In this document: one piece after another, positions 1-10,214 of the stretch
Layout of the letters: every line of letters starts with the position of its first letter
Position numbering within the stretch: position 1 is the first letter of the stretch
Assembly: GCA_958450325.1 (NCBI GenBank)
Contig: OY288239.1
Span: 44,237,811 to 44,301,810, forward strand
Reading direction: 5' to 3'
Length of the DNA: 64,000 nucleotides
Source: Agrostemma githago
Lineage: Eukaryota; Streptophyta; Magnoliopsida; Caryophyllales; Caryophyllaceae
Made by a program: the position numbers and the translations under genes
The notes under the pieces: model-generated
Database searches by the model: none
What the model saw: only the letters and a program-made list of their open reading frames with translations
What the model was told of the DNA's origin: nothing

Positions 1-471
1 TTTGGTTTTAACTCCCTAGCTTTGTTATTAGCTCCAACCTTGTAATTAGCTCCTAGTTCACATTAGTCTTAGCTTTGTTTTTGTCACCCTAAACCAACCG
101 GTTTTAAGGGTCTTGTAGGCTATAAATAGCCGGCCATTTGAAGGAATAAAGATCATCCAATTTGCAAATTAAAACCCAAGTGAAAGTTAAGCTTTGAAGC
201 TTCCTTTTGTTTCGTCTTTGTAGTTTACAAGACAAGGTCTAGAGTGAGTCGCGTTACAAGCTCTAAACTCGCTATTTCAATCGAGTGTTTGATCTAGCAA
301 AGCGCTTTGTTGAAGTATAGGTCTACTTCACCTAGCATACTATCCTTTGGTTACGGTTTATTCATCCTCAAACTATCTTTACCTTCTGTTTTGGTTACTT
401 GTTTCACGTCCATTTCAGTATACTAATCATATCTCTCATTCTTGTTTCAAAGTTCATATCAACTCACATCA
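1..471 (+). repeat. 5' LTR of pol-1 (partial, about 273 bp missing on the left)
   Basis: Colinear with 4136-4606 without an indel. A TATA box (TATAAATA) lies at 121-128. The LTR ends in CACATCA, directly before the primer site spacer TTAG. Confidence 0.92.
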
Positions 472-475
472 TTAG

Positions 476-487
476 TGGTATCAGAGC
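476..487 (+). promoter_or_regulatory. Primer binding site, initiator tRNA-Met
   Basis: TGGTATCAGAGC lies four bases after the LTR end. This is the standard plant primer site complementary to the 3' end of initiator tRNA-Met. Confidence 0.93.
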
Positions 488-512
488 TTTGGTCATCCAT
501 TTTTACGTAAGC

Positions 513-3500
513 ATGGCAGGAGTTGTGAGCTTTGAAGAATCAAGCATCATGAGTCTTTCTAAGTCCCATGGCGCATCTGTTCCTGAAGTCTACTTGGGAG
601 AAAGAGAAGATGAACTCCCAACGTTTGGTAAGGTCTTAGTATTACGTACACTTCATGCTAATCCTATCCCACAAAACACCGAACAAAGAGACCAACTCTT
701 TCACACAAAATGTCTAGTTAATACCAAGTGGTGTAGTCTGATTATTGATGGGGGTAGTTGTACAAATGTGGCCTCTACTGAAATGGTTTCTAAGTTAGGT
801 CTAACCACTACTAATCACCCTAAACCGTATGCTTTACATTGGTTGGATAATGAGAACAAAATAAGAGTCACCAAACAAGTAAGGGTGGGTTTAACCATGG
901 GTTCCTACGTTGATGAGGTTCTATGTGATGTTATACCTATGGATGCATGTCATATACTATTAGGCCGTCCTTGGCAGTTTGATAGGGACGTAGTTCATCA
1001 TGGTAGAAAGAATGAATATGAATTGAGGGATAAGGGAAAGAAAATCGTTCTAAAACCTATGACTCCCCAAGCTGTTAGAGCAATGACCTCCAGCAAGAAC
1101 AAGAGACCTAACCTCACCATCTTTGCTAGTGAAAATGAAGTAGAGCAAGCTATACAAGAGGGGGAACGTGTATTTGTCATGGTAGCTAAAGAAAAACCCG
1201 TAGAAGTTGAGAATAGACTTGGAGGAAAACCATTAGAGGAGTTGTTACACGAGTTTAAGGATGTCTTCCCCGAGGAATTACCCGTTGGTTTACCACCTAT
1301 TAGAGGTATAGAACATCAAATCGACCTCATTCCAGGATCAACCTTACCCAATAAGGCTGCATATAGGTGTAATCCGGAGGAAACTAAGGAATTACAAAGA
1401 CAAATAGATGAGTTGATGAGTAGAGGGTATGTGCGGGAGAGCCTTAGTCCTTGTGCTGTTCCAGTTCTTTTAGTACCTAAGAAAGATGGAACATGGAGAA
1501 TGTGTGTAGATAGTAGAGCCGTTAACAACATCACCATCAAGTATAGGTTTCCTATTCCAAGGTTAGATGATATGTTAGATGAGCTTCATGGGGCGGTGGT
1601 CTTCTCCAAAATTGATCTAAGGAGTGGTTACCATCAAATCAGAATGAGGGAGGGAGATGAATGGAAGACCGCTTTCAAAACCAAACATGGACTATATGAG
1701 TGGACGGTCATGCCATTTGGTCTTACCAACGCTCCAAGCACGTTCATGAGGTTAATGAACGAGGTACTTAAGGCCTACCTAGGTCGCTTTATTGTGGTTT
1801 ACTTGGATGATATACTTGTGTATAGCAGGTCCTTGGAAGAACATATGGAGCACTTGAGGCTACTCTTCACCACACTTCGCAAACAACAACTTTTTGGGAA
1901 GAAGGAGAAGTGTGCCTTCTTTGTGGAGAGTGTAGTATTCCTTGGCTACGTAGTATCCAAGGGAGGAGTATCAGTTGATCAAACCAAAGTGGAATCCATA
2001 CGTACTTGGCCAATCCCTTCCACCATTACAGAAGTGAGGTCTTTTCATGGTTTGGCTTCTTTTTACAGGAGATTTATCAAGGATTTCAGCACTATCACAA
2101 GCCCCATCACCGAGTGCTTGAAGAAAGGCGCATTTGTTTGGACCAAAGCTGCCCAAGAAGCTTTTGAAGCCATTAAAGAGAAGCTATGCTCCGCTCCTAT
2201 CTTAGCCCTTCCTGATTTCTCTCAACCATTTGAGGTGGAATGTGACGCTAGTGGAGTTGGAATTGGAGCTGTTCTTGTGCAAAACAAGCGCCCCATTGCC
2301 TATTTCTCAGAGAAACTCAATGGAGCAAGACTGAACTACTGCACTTACGACAAGGAGTTCTATGCCATAGTAAGAGCTCTTGATCATTGGAGTCATTACC
2401 TACGTACTAACCATTTTGTTCTTCATTCAGATCATGAGTCCTTAAAATATATCAATGGCCAACAAAAGTTAAGTCCAAGGCATGCCAAGTGGGTAGAATT
2501 CTTACAATCCTTTCACTTCTCTTCAAAATACAAAGATGGAAAGAGTAACGTAGTAGCTGATGCACTATCCCGCCGCTACACTTTACTATCTACTTTGGAT
2601 GTGAGGTTGCTTGGATTTGAAACTCTAAAGGACTACTACAACAATGATGCTGATTTTGGTGAAACCTTCACCAAATGCAAGGAGGGAGCCTTTGATGAAT
2701 TTGTTTTGCAGGAAGGATTTCTTTTCAAAGGAAACCGCCTGTGTGTACCCAAGCATCCCATTAGAGAGCTACTGGTTAGAGAAGCTCATGGAGGAGGATT
2801 AGCGGGTCATTTTGGCATTACAAGAACGTTGGAGGTCTTAAAGGAGCACTTCTTTTGGCCAAAGATGCAAGGGAGCGTCCAGAATGTGGTGAGCAAGTGT
2901 GTGACTTGCCAATTTGCCAAGAGTTCCTTCAAGCCTGGAGTTTACACGCCCTTGCCCACTCCTAGTAGACCATGGGAAGATGTATCCATGGATTTCATTG
3001 TAGCCTTACCAAGAACCGCTAGAGGAAAAGATGCTATCATGGTGGTGGTAGATCGTTTTTCAAAAATGGCTCACTTCGTTGCTTGCCACAAGACAGATGA
3101 TGCTAGCAATGTTGCTGACTTATACTTCAAAGAGGTGGTGCGTCTACATGGGATACCCAAGTCCATAGTCTCTGATCGTGACTCAAAGTTCCTTAGTTAC
3201 TTTTGGAACACATTATGGAGGAAGGTGGGAACCAAGCTCTTATTTAGCACTTCTCATCATCCACAAACAGATGGACAAACTGAGGTTACCAATCGCACCT
3301 TGGGAACGTTATTAAGGGGCCTTGTAAGTAAGACTCAAAAGGATTGGGATATCAAGCTTGCCCATGCTGAGTTTGCCTACAATCGCTCCCCCACTTATGC
3401 TACTTCTCATTCCCCTTTTGAGGCTGTATATGGGATCAATCCTTACATGCCCTTGGACCTGATTCCGCTACCAAAAGATGAGTTAGTTCACAAGGATGCG

Positions 3501-3983
3501 GAGTCCAAACTAAAGGCTATGATCAAACTCCACGAGCAAATACAAGAAAGGATCAAGGAGGTCAATGAAGCATACAAAAGGAAGTCCAACAAGAACAGGA
3601 AGCCAAGACTTTTCCAAGAGGGTGACTTAGTTTGGGTGCACTTGAGGAAGGAAAGGTTTCCAAGTAAAAGAAAGAATAAACTGATGCCACGAGCTGAAGG
3701 ACCTTACAAGATCATATCCAAGGTAAATGATAATGCTTACAAGGTAGAATTACCGGATGATTATGGAGTCCATGCCACGTTCAACATAGGGGACCTTTCT
3801 CCCTATCTAGATGATGATGGCATTTCAGAATTGAGGGCAATTCCTTTTCAAGGGGGAGGAGATGATCCGAATGAGGAGACTAAGGAGTTCAATGAAGTGA
3901 CACTAGCTCCTATTAGCTCAAGTCAAGCCACACTAGCTCCTCCTACTAGCTTAGTGGTATGTCTTCTCCAAGTACTAAGTTAG
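513..3983 (+). CDS. pol: Gag-less Pol polyprotein: protease, RT, RNase H, integrase
   Basis: A 1156-residue open frame starts at MAGVV just after the primer site. The frame is also open upstream into the LTR, so the start is inferred from the conserved MAGV that also opens the gag-only element. Only about 45 residues precede the protease; the Gag domain and zinc knuckle are missing. The aspartic protease motif is DGGS at 747-758. RT follows with YLDD at 1800-1811, then RNase H (motif ECDASG), then integrase with an HHCC zinc finger and a DDE core (first Asp at 2991-2993). The tail after the integrase core lacks a recognisable chromodomain, and the frame passes through the polypurine tract to stop 121 bp inside the 3' LTR. 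No internal stops, so the enzymes look functional; packaging would need Gag from elsewhere. Confidence 0.93.
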   Translation: MAGVVSFEESSIMSLSKSHGASVPEVYLGEREDELPTFGKVLVLRTLHANPIPQNTEQRDQLFHTKCLVNTKWCSLIIDGGSCTNVASTEMVSKLGLTTTNHPKPYALHWLDNENKIRVTKQVRVGLTMGSYVDEVLCDVIPMDACHILLGRPWQFDRDVVHHGRKNEYELRDKGKKIVLKPMTPQAVRAMTSSKNKRPNLTIFASENEVEQAIQEGERVFVMVAKEKPVEVENRLGGKPLEELLHEFKDVFPEELPVGLPPIRGIEHQIDLIPGSTLPNKAAYRCNPEETKELQRQIDELMSRGYVRESLSPCAVPVLLVPKKDGTWRMCVDSRAVNNITIKYRFPIPRLDDMLDELHGAVVFSKIDLRSGYHQIRMREGDEWKTAFKTKHGLYEWTVMPFGLTNAPSTFMRLMNEVLKAYLGRFIVVYLDDILVYSRSLEEHMEHLRLLFTTLRKQQLFGKKEKCAFFVESVVFLGYVVSKGGVSVDQTKVESIRTWPIPSTITEVRSFHGLASFYRRFIKDFSTITSPITECLKKGAFVWTKAAQEAFEAIKEKLCSAPILALPDFSQPFEVECDASGVGIGAVLVQNKRPIAYFSEKLNGARLNYCTYDKEFYAIVRALDHWSHYLRTNHFVLHSDHESLKYINGQQKLSPRHAKWVEFLQSFHFSSKYKDGKSNVVADALSRRYTLLSTLDVRLLGFETLKDYYNNDADFGETFTKCKEGAFDEFVLQEGFLFKGNRLCVPKHPIRELLVREAHGGGLAGHFGITRTLEVLKEHFFWPKMQGSVQNVVSKCVTCQFAKSSFKPGVYTPLPTPSRPWEDVSMDFIVALPRTARGKDAIMVVVDRFSKMAHFVACHKTDDASNVADLYFKEVVRLHGIPKSIVSDRDSKFLSYFWNTLWRKVGTKLLFSTSHHPQTDGQTEVTNRTLGTLLRGLVSKTQKDWDIKLAHAEFAYNRSPTYATSHSPFEAVYGINPYMPLDLIPLPKDELVHKDAESKLKAMIKLHEQIQERIKEVNEAYKRKSNKNRKPRLFQEGDLVWVHLRKERFPSKRKNKLMPRAEGPYKIISKVNDNAYKVELPDDYGVHATFNIGDLSPYLDDDGISELRAIPFQGGGDDPNEETKEFNEVTLAPISSSQATLAPPTSLVVCLLQVLS
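3850..3862 (+). promoter_or_regulatory. Polypurine tract of pol-1
   Basis: AAGGGGGAGGAGA abuts the 3' LTR start TGATCCG. It lies inside the coding frame. The gag-only element has the same tract before its own 3' LTR. Confidence 0.88.
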
Positions 3984-4606
3984 CTCACAAGGGAGCTGAA
4001 TAAAGGAGTAAAGAAGTCAAGGTTGATTATGGGCTGATTGGTTACTTCGTATTTAGCTCCATGTTCACATGGTGTGTACACTCAAGCTTTGGTGTTGGCT
4101 CCATGTTCACACAAGACTACACGGCTGGTGCAAGCTTTGGTTTTAACTCCCTAGCTTTGTTATTAGCTCCAACCTTGTAATTAGCTCCTAGTTCACATTA
4201 GTCTTAGCTTTGTTTTTGTCACCCTAAACCAACCGGTTTTAAGGGTCTTGTAGGCTATAAATAGCCGGCCATTTGAAGGAATAAAGATCATCCAATTTGC
4301 AAATTAAAACCCAAGTGAAAGTTAAGCTTTGAAGCTTCCTTTTGTTTCGTCTTTGTAGTTTACAAGACAAGGTCTAGAGTGAGTCGCGTTACAAGCTCTA
4401 AACTCGCTATTTCAATCGAGTGTTTGATCTAGCAAAGCGCTTTGTTGAAGTATAGGTCTACTTCACCTAGCATACTATCCTTTGGTTACGGTTTATTCAT
4501 CCTCAAACTATCTTTACCTTCTGTTTTGGTTACTTGTTTCACGTCCATTTCAGTATACTAATCATATCTCTCATTCTTGTTTCAAAGTTCATATCAACTC
4601 ACATCA
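3863..4606 (+). repeat. 3' LTR of pol-1 (744 bp)
   Basis: Starts TGATCCG and ends CACATCA. TATA box TATAAATA at 4256-4263. The U3 part holds many imperfect 20-30-bp repeats built on AGCTCC and CATGTTCACA words. Its R-U5 part runs in frame into the Tat pol downstream. Confidence 0.93.
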
Positions 4607-7600
4607 GCAAGATCAAGATGCCTCTACTCGACGGTATTATTACTCTAGAGGCAACCCCAATGACCGTGGCTAGCTGTAACGCCACGGGCCGCACGGACCT
4701 CTGGGGGTTCGACTTTGTGGGGATGATCGAGGAAGAATACCTTTTCAGGCCTTACTTCACCACGAGCATTGACACGATGCTCCAGAACCTAGGGTACCTT
4801 CCGGGGGCTACCTCTCGACCCGACCTTCCAGCTGGGAAGATCATCGAGGTTCTTAAGGACGAGGACTCTCACTTCGGCCTTGGCTATGCCCTCACTCCGG
4901 ACAACGTTGTCCGAGCAGGAATTGAAACAGCCTGCAACATCATGAAGGGTACCTACTTGAGCCCTTATAGCCCACGGTTGTCTGACTACTTTGTCACACC
5001 CGTATTCGGGGCTGTCCAGGTTGGACTATACCAACCCAATGCAACGCACCTCGGGACCCACTTGGCCCGGGATTGCAACTACATCCCGGATGAGGTGTTC
5101 GCCCTCATCCAGTCCGACGGAGCGGACGATGCCGAGCCCGCGCTAGGGCTACTCTTCGGGAAAGACACCGTAGCCCCGGCTCCAAAGGAAGACCTGGTCA
5201 ACCTGATTCTCCGCAGCAACAGGTTTGACCCGACCAAGCTGATCTCGGATGTTGGCTCCGAGACGGGAAAAAGGGCCTGGAGGAAGACTGTCAAGTGGAC
5301 TGACAGTCAAGGAAGGATCTACAAGCTGGTCGCCGGAGAGGGAGACATGCCTGAGTCTGAGTCCGAGTCTGAGTCGGAGTCTGAGTCAGAGTCTGAGGTC
5401 GAGTCTAGAGAAGTCGGTGCTAGAGTCACTCCTGTAACCCCCCTCCCTTCTATCATTCCTGCTGCTAGCACCTCGGGGTCTGTCCCGAGTGCTTTACCAA
5501 TTCCGCCTCTGACCAATGATCAAATGGCTGCTCTCTTTGAGCTGTTTTCTAAATTTTCAATTAATAATAACAACCGTTCTGCTTACGACTTGTCTCTTTT
5601 AAATCCTGTTTTCAAAAATAATTTATGCTATGACATTGAGAAATCCGACGAACAGGTACCCTTACCTCCACATCTGATCGAGCAACTCGAGCAAAGAGAG
5701 TCCCGGAATCCGGTAATTGAAGAGACCGAGTCCATAAACGTGGGAACAACCTTAGAGCCTCAGATACTTAAGATAGGGTTATCCTTAGATCCCGAGGAGA
5801 AACAACAGTTCATAAACCTCCTCCAGGAGTTCAAAGATGTCTTCGCGTGGTCCTACAAGGACATGCCGGGGATAGACCGGGAAATAGCCGAGCACCACAT
5901 ACCTATCAAAGATGGGTGCAAACCGGTCAAACAAAAGCTTCGTCGAATGAGGCCCGAGTGGTCTCTCAATGTAAAGGAAGAAGTCGACAAACAATTCAAA
6001 GCCGACTTCATACAAGTGTCCGAATATCCGGACTGGGTCGCAAACATCGTGCCGGTTCCTAAAAAGGACGGTAAGGTGCGGGTATGCGTAGACTTTCGGG
6101 ATCTTAACAAAGCAAGCCCGAAGGATGATTTTCCGTTACCACACATCGACATACTGGTGGATAACACGGCCGATCATGCCCTTCTGTCATTCATGGACGG
6201 GTATGCCGGGTATAATCAAATCAAGATGGCGGAAGAAGACATGAGTAAGACTACCTTCACTACACCTTGGGGTACTTACTGCTACACCGTCATGCCATTT
6301 GGTCTCATTAATGTCGGGGCCACATACCAAAGGACCGCTACCACTTTACTACACGACATGATGCATAAAGAGGTAGAGGTCTATGTAGACGACATGATCG
6401 TCAAATCCAAAGAACGGGACGGTCACATCACCGCCCTAAGAAAATTCTTCACCCGATTGCGCAAATACAACATGAGGCTAAACCCTCAGAAATGCAGTTT
6501 TGGGGTAACGTCAGGCAAATTACTGGGTCATACCGTTAGCCAACGAGGTATCGAAGTCGACCCAGCTAAAATCAAAGCCATTACCGAGATGCAAGCTCCT
6601 AAAACCGAAAAAGAAATAAGGGGATTTCTCGGGAAAGTCCAGTACATTAGTCGATTCATTTCCAAGCTAACCATGGTGTGTGAACCAATTTTCAAGAAAC
6701 TGAAGATAGGGGAACGAGTACTATGGGATGACAAATGCCAAGCTGCTTTCGACAAAATCAAGGAAATTCTGTCTGCTCCGCCAGTTTTAATGCCACCTCA
6801 ACCCGGTTTGCCTCTGTCGTTATACCTAACAACGACCGAGACAGCCATGGGGGCTATGCTGGCTCAGACAGTCGACTCCGAAGAACGAGCCGTCTATTAC
6901 ATCAGTAAGAAGTTTTTAGAGTATGAGTGCAAATATACCATGCTCGAAAAGACGTGCTTGGCTCTAGTCTGGGCCACTAAAAAGCTCCGACATTATATGC
7001 TCAGCTATGAGGTCCATGTGCTATCCAGGATGGACGCGATCAAGTACCTCTTCGAAAAGCCTATCCTTAACGGCCGGATTTCAAGATGGACTCTAATGTT
7101 GGCAGAGTTCGACCTAAAATTTGTACCTTTAAAAGCTATTAAGGGGCGGATAGTAGCAGAATTCCTCGCCGATAGCCCGGTAACCGAGGAAGGGCACACC
7201 GATACCTGGTCCTTCCCAGACGAAGATATTTTCCATACCGATGCCGAAACATGGGATTTATACTTCGACGGAGCATCTAATTTTCGAGGGTTCGGAGTCG
7301 GGATCCTCCTAATATCACCAAGAGGGGAGCATACTCCCGTCTCCATCAAACTGGACTTTGACGTCACTAACAATGCAGCAGAATACGAAGCATGCATTCA
7401 TGGGCTACAAGCCGCCGCCAACCTAGGGATCACAAATCTCCGGGTACATGGCGATTCATCCTTGGTCATTAACCACGCACTTCAAAAATGGAAGACTCGG
7501 AATGCTAATCTCGTGGCCTACCAGGCACGAGTAAGAGATCTCGAGAAACAATTCCAAAAGGTAGAATACATATACCTGCCTCGAGAAGAAAATCAGTTTG

Positions 7601-8988
7601 CAGATGCACTCTCAAAATTAGCATCTTTACTGAACATTCCCGACCATGTGACCAGTATGCCGATTTGCGTCGAAAGACGGTCCGAGCCGGCATACGTCTA
7701 TGACATTGAAGACATCGAGATAACCGATCCCGAACCATGGTACCAAGCCGTGTTAACATACCTGACCAACGGAGAGTATCCCCCCGGGACGGAAAACCGA
7801 GCCAAGAAAGCCCTACGGAGGCTAGCCACCCAGTTCATCCGAACTGATGACGGGCAACTGTACAAAAAGACGGCACAAGGGGCTCTTTTCCTTTGTGTTG
7901 ACAAATATAAGGCCGAGAAGGTAATGGCCGAAGTACATGATGGCGAAAACGGTCCACACATGAATGCTCACATGCTGGTCCGAAAAATCATGAGGCTCGG
8001 GTATTACTGGAACACCATGGAGGCCGACTGCCAGTTATATGTCAAACATTGCCATAACTGTCAAATCTTTGGCAATGTACAGCATATGCCGCCATCTCTG
8101 CTCTATACCATGACGTCACCCTGGCCGTTCTCAACCTGGGGTATCGACGTAATCGGGAAAGTGAATCCCTCCGGTACTGGTGGACACTGCTTCATTTTGG
8201 TGGCTATCGACTATTTCACCAAATGGGTCGAAGCTGAATCATATCGCATCCTCAATGCTAAACATGTTGCCAAATTTATCCAGAACAAGATAATATGCCG
8301 GTATGGAATCCCGCATGAATTTATCAGTGATCATGGAACCCATTTCCAGGCTGAGACCGCGGCCCTGCTGGCCAAATATAAAATTCAAAGGCACACATCC
8401 TCGCCCTACCGTCCCCAAACCAATGGAGCGGTAGAGGCAGCCAATAAAATGATTGTCACCATACTCAAAAAGATGGCTGATAATTATCGGGACTGGCCCG
8501 ACAAAATACCTTTTGCCCTATGGGGGTACCGGACGTCAATTCGCACCGCAACCGGAGCGACACCATACTACCTAACCTATGGGATGGAGGCCGTCCAACC
8601 AGTAGAGCTAGAGGTACCGTCCCTCAGAATTCTGCTAGAAAGTCAAGTACCCGAAGCTGACTGGGTTCGAGCACGGTACGATTCGTTGGTTCTACTAGAC
8701 GAACGACGATCCCGCGCTCTCAACAACATTCAAATTTACCAAAAACGAATCCAACGGGCCTTCAACAAGCGAGTAAGGCCCAGAAACATTAAGGAAGGGG
8801 ATCTGGTCCTTAAATCTGTTCGAGCTTTACTACCAGTTGACCCAAGGGGAAAATTCAAACCCAACTGGGCGGGGCCATATCTGGTGAAGAAAATCCTATC
8901 AGGGGGAGCAGTAATGCTGACGGACCTGGACGGGAATGAGTTTGTCAACCCAACCAACCTGGACCAGCTGAAGCGTTACTACCCTTAG
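4607..8988 (+). CDS. pol: Tat-lineage Pol, C-terminal part: RT, two RNase H domains, integrase
   Basis: The open frame has no internal stop from the pol-1 junction to the stop at 8986-8988, about 1460 residues. The first 400 or so residues are the linker after the protease and include a serine-glutamate repeat. RT carries the motif YVDD at 6382-6393. It is followed by the ordinary RNase H and then by a second, archaeal-type RNase H (YFDGAS; Asp at 7267-7269), which the Tat lineage is known to have acquired. Integrase has an HHCC finger and a DDE core (WGIDVIG, first Asp 8147-8149; ISDHG; NGAVEAAN). It ends LKRYYP. Protease and gag are off-window. Because pol-1 sits upstream, the frame now opens inside its LTR (ATG at 4534), a chimeric start. 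Confidence 0.93.
5353..5397 (+). repeat. Ser-Glu codon microsatellite inside Tat-I pol linker
   Basis: A run of GAGTCN-type hexamers encodes alternating Ser-Glu, about seven units, in the acidic linker between protease and RT. Confidence 0.85.
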
Positions 8989-9384
8989 CCATTTCTCAAT
9001 GTCATTAGCAATTTTTATCAAAATCATTTATTTTACAAAAAGCAAGTCAATGAGCTAGAATTATTTATTCTACTGTCGCAAAACATCTTGAACCAATAGT
9101 CTTGGTGTAATTCGAGATTGCAATTTCCTAAGCCTGAACTACGTTTGGTTTGATTCTGCTAATTGCGGATACGTAGGCAGCCCCTCAAAAGGGCACAACC
9201 AATGCAATCGAGAAAAGACAGGAACGGTTTTTAATAATAAACTTCCCTTTATTTATCACAAAAAAAAAATCCCAAAAGCTTGGGAAAATTACAAGTGCAG
9301 GAATTCAAAAAAAAAAAACTAGAAAAAAAAACACACGACAAAAATAATAGTAATATTTAAATAATAGAACTAAGGACTCGGTAT
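8989..9384. other. Spacer between Tat-I pol and antisense gene, with conserved block at 9136-9200
   Basis: No gene. A block that begins GAACTACG and includes GGATACGTAGGCAGCCCC has a clear counterpart at 47273-47335, at the same place just after pol in Tat-II. The rest contains A-rich homopolymers. Confidence 0.7.
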
Positions 9385-10214
9385 CTAGGGCATCTTGCCC
9401 TTCCCTTTGTCCTTGGCCTCCTTGGCCGTCCACTGACAACGACGCGGAGGAGAGCGTTCCCGAATCACCACAGGAACCTCCTTAGCTCGGACTCGCTTCT
9501 TAGAACTCGAGTCCTCATCCACCTCGATTGGCCCCAGTCGGGCCCTTACGGGCTCAGGGAGCCGGTCGCGCGGACCTAGTCGGTCCCGGGCCGCCAGCCT
9601 TGGCCCAAGTCGCCGCTCCAAGTCAGTCTGGGGGCTTTGCCGCCCCCGCGTGCCACTAGCACCGGCATCTTTAGCTCGAGTCTTAGTATGTGACTTAAGA
9701 CCCGACTCTAATCGGACTAATGTAGCAGGGGTCTCTCCCTCATCGTAGAATCCCCTGTTGTCCTTTGCCGTCTCCCGACGGACCAGTTCGAAGGCCTCAT
9801 CGACCTTCAGAGCTTTGCGAGCCTCCTCGGACTCCTCAGAAGTCCACTTCTCATAAGCTCGGGAAACCCAAGCGGATTGGCAAGGGTTGGGAATAGTCCA
9901 TGTAGGACGAGTAAACCACCTCTGCAACCAGGTGTCGCACATAGCGTCCGTCAGTTGGAGCGAGACGCTGATAATAGCTTCAGTCTCAGGAATGCGCTGA
10001 GACGAACCGAACTGCCTCAGAATGCGGTCCGGGTAGATGTGAACTGTCCAGTCAAGGGACAAGATCATGAGGTAACGAGCTTGGTCCCTCTTGGCCAACC
10101 CCGTCAGCTTGGAAAGGAACCACCAAGCAACCGTCCACCTAATCAAAGGGCCACCGTGGAACACCAATTCCTCGTCCCAGTAAGCTCGATTTATATGGTG
10201 ATTCGAGCTTATCC
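9385..10214 (-). CDS. Antisense gene of Tat-I, exon 2 (main part)
   Basis: This is the 3' part of exon 2 of an antisense gene inside Tat-I. Residues beginning LVFHGGPLIRW match the same exon in Tat-II (VIRWSIPWW). The C-terminal 150 residues are rich in Arg, Lys and Pro and end GKGKMP, possibly nucleic-acid binding. Read across the insertion at 10215-14066 with one copy of the TATCC duplication removed, the frame continues without a stop to the exon start at 14159. The gene was therefore intact until that insertion. Function unknown; exon 1 has a fold resembling plant mobile domain / DUF7745 proteins. Confidence 0.72.

Larger units (their letters stand above)
1..4606 (+). mobile_element. CRM-like Ty3 retrotransposon lacking gag ('pol-1'), left edge cut by window
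   Basis: The element consists of a partial 5' LTR (1-471), a tRNA-Met primer site, one protease-RT-RNaseH-integrase reading frame, a polypurine tract and a full 3' LTR (3863-4606). The internal part (472-3862) is 3391 bp, the same length as in the copy at 34735-38125. The 471 visible bases of the 5' LTR match the 3' LTR base for base by eye, so insertion is recent. It lies inside a Tat element whose pol resumes at 4607. The expected 5-bp target duplication would be GCAAG (4607-4611), with its partner off-window. Assignment to the CRM clade rests on the single ORF, the integrase tail, the absence of a chromodomain and a frame that runs through the polypurine tract into the LTR. Confidence 0.9.
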
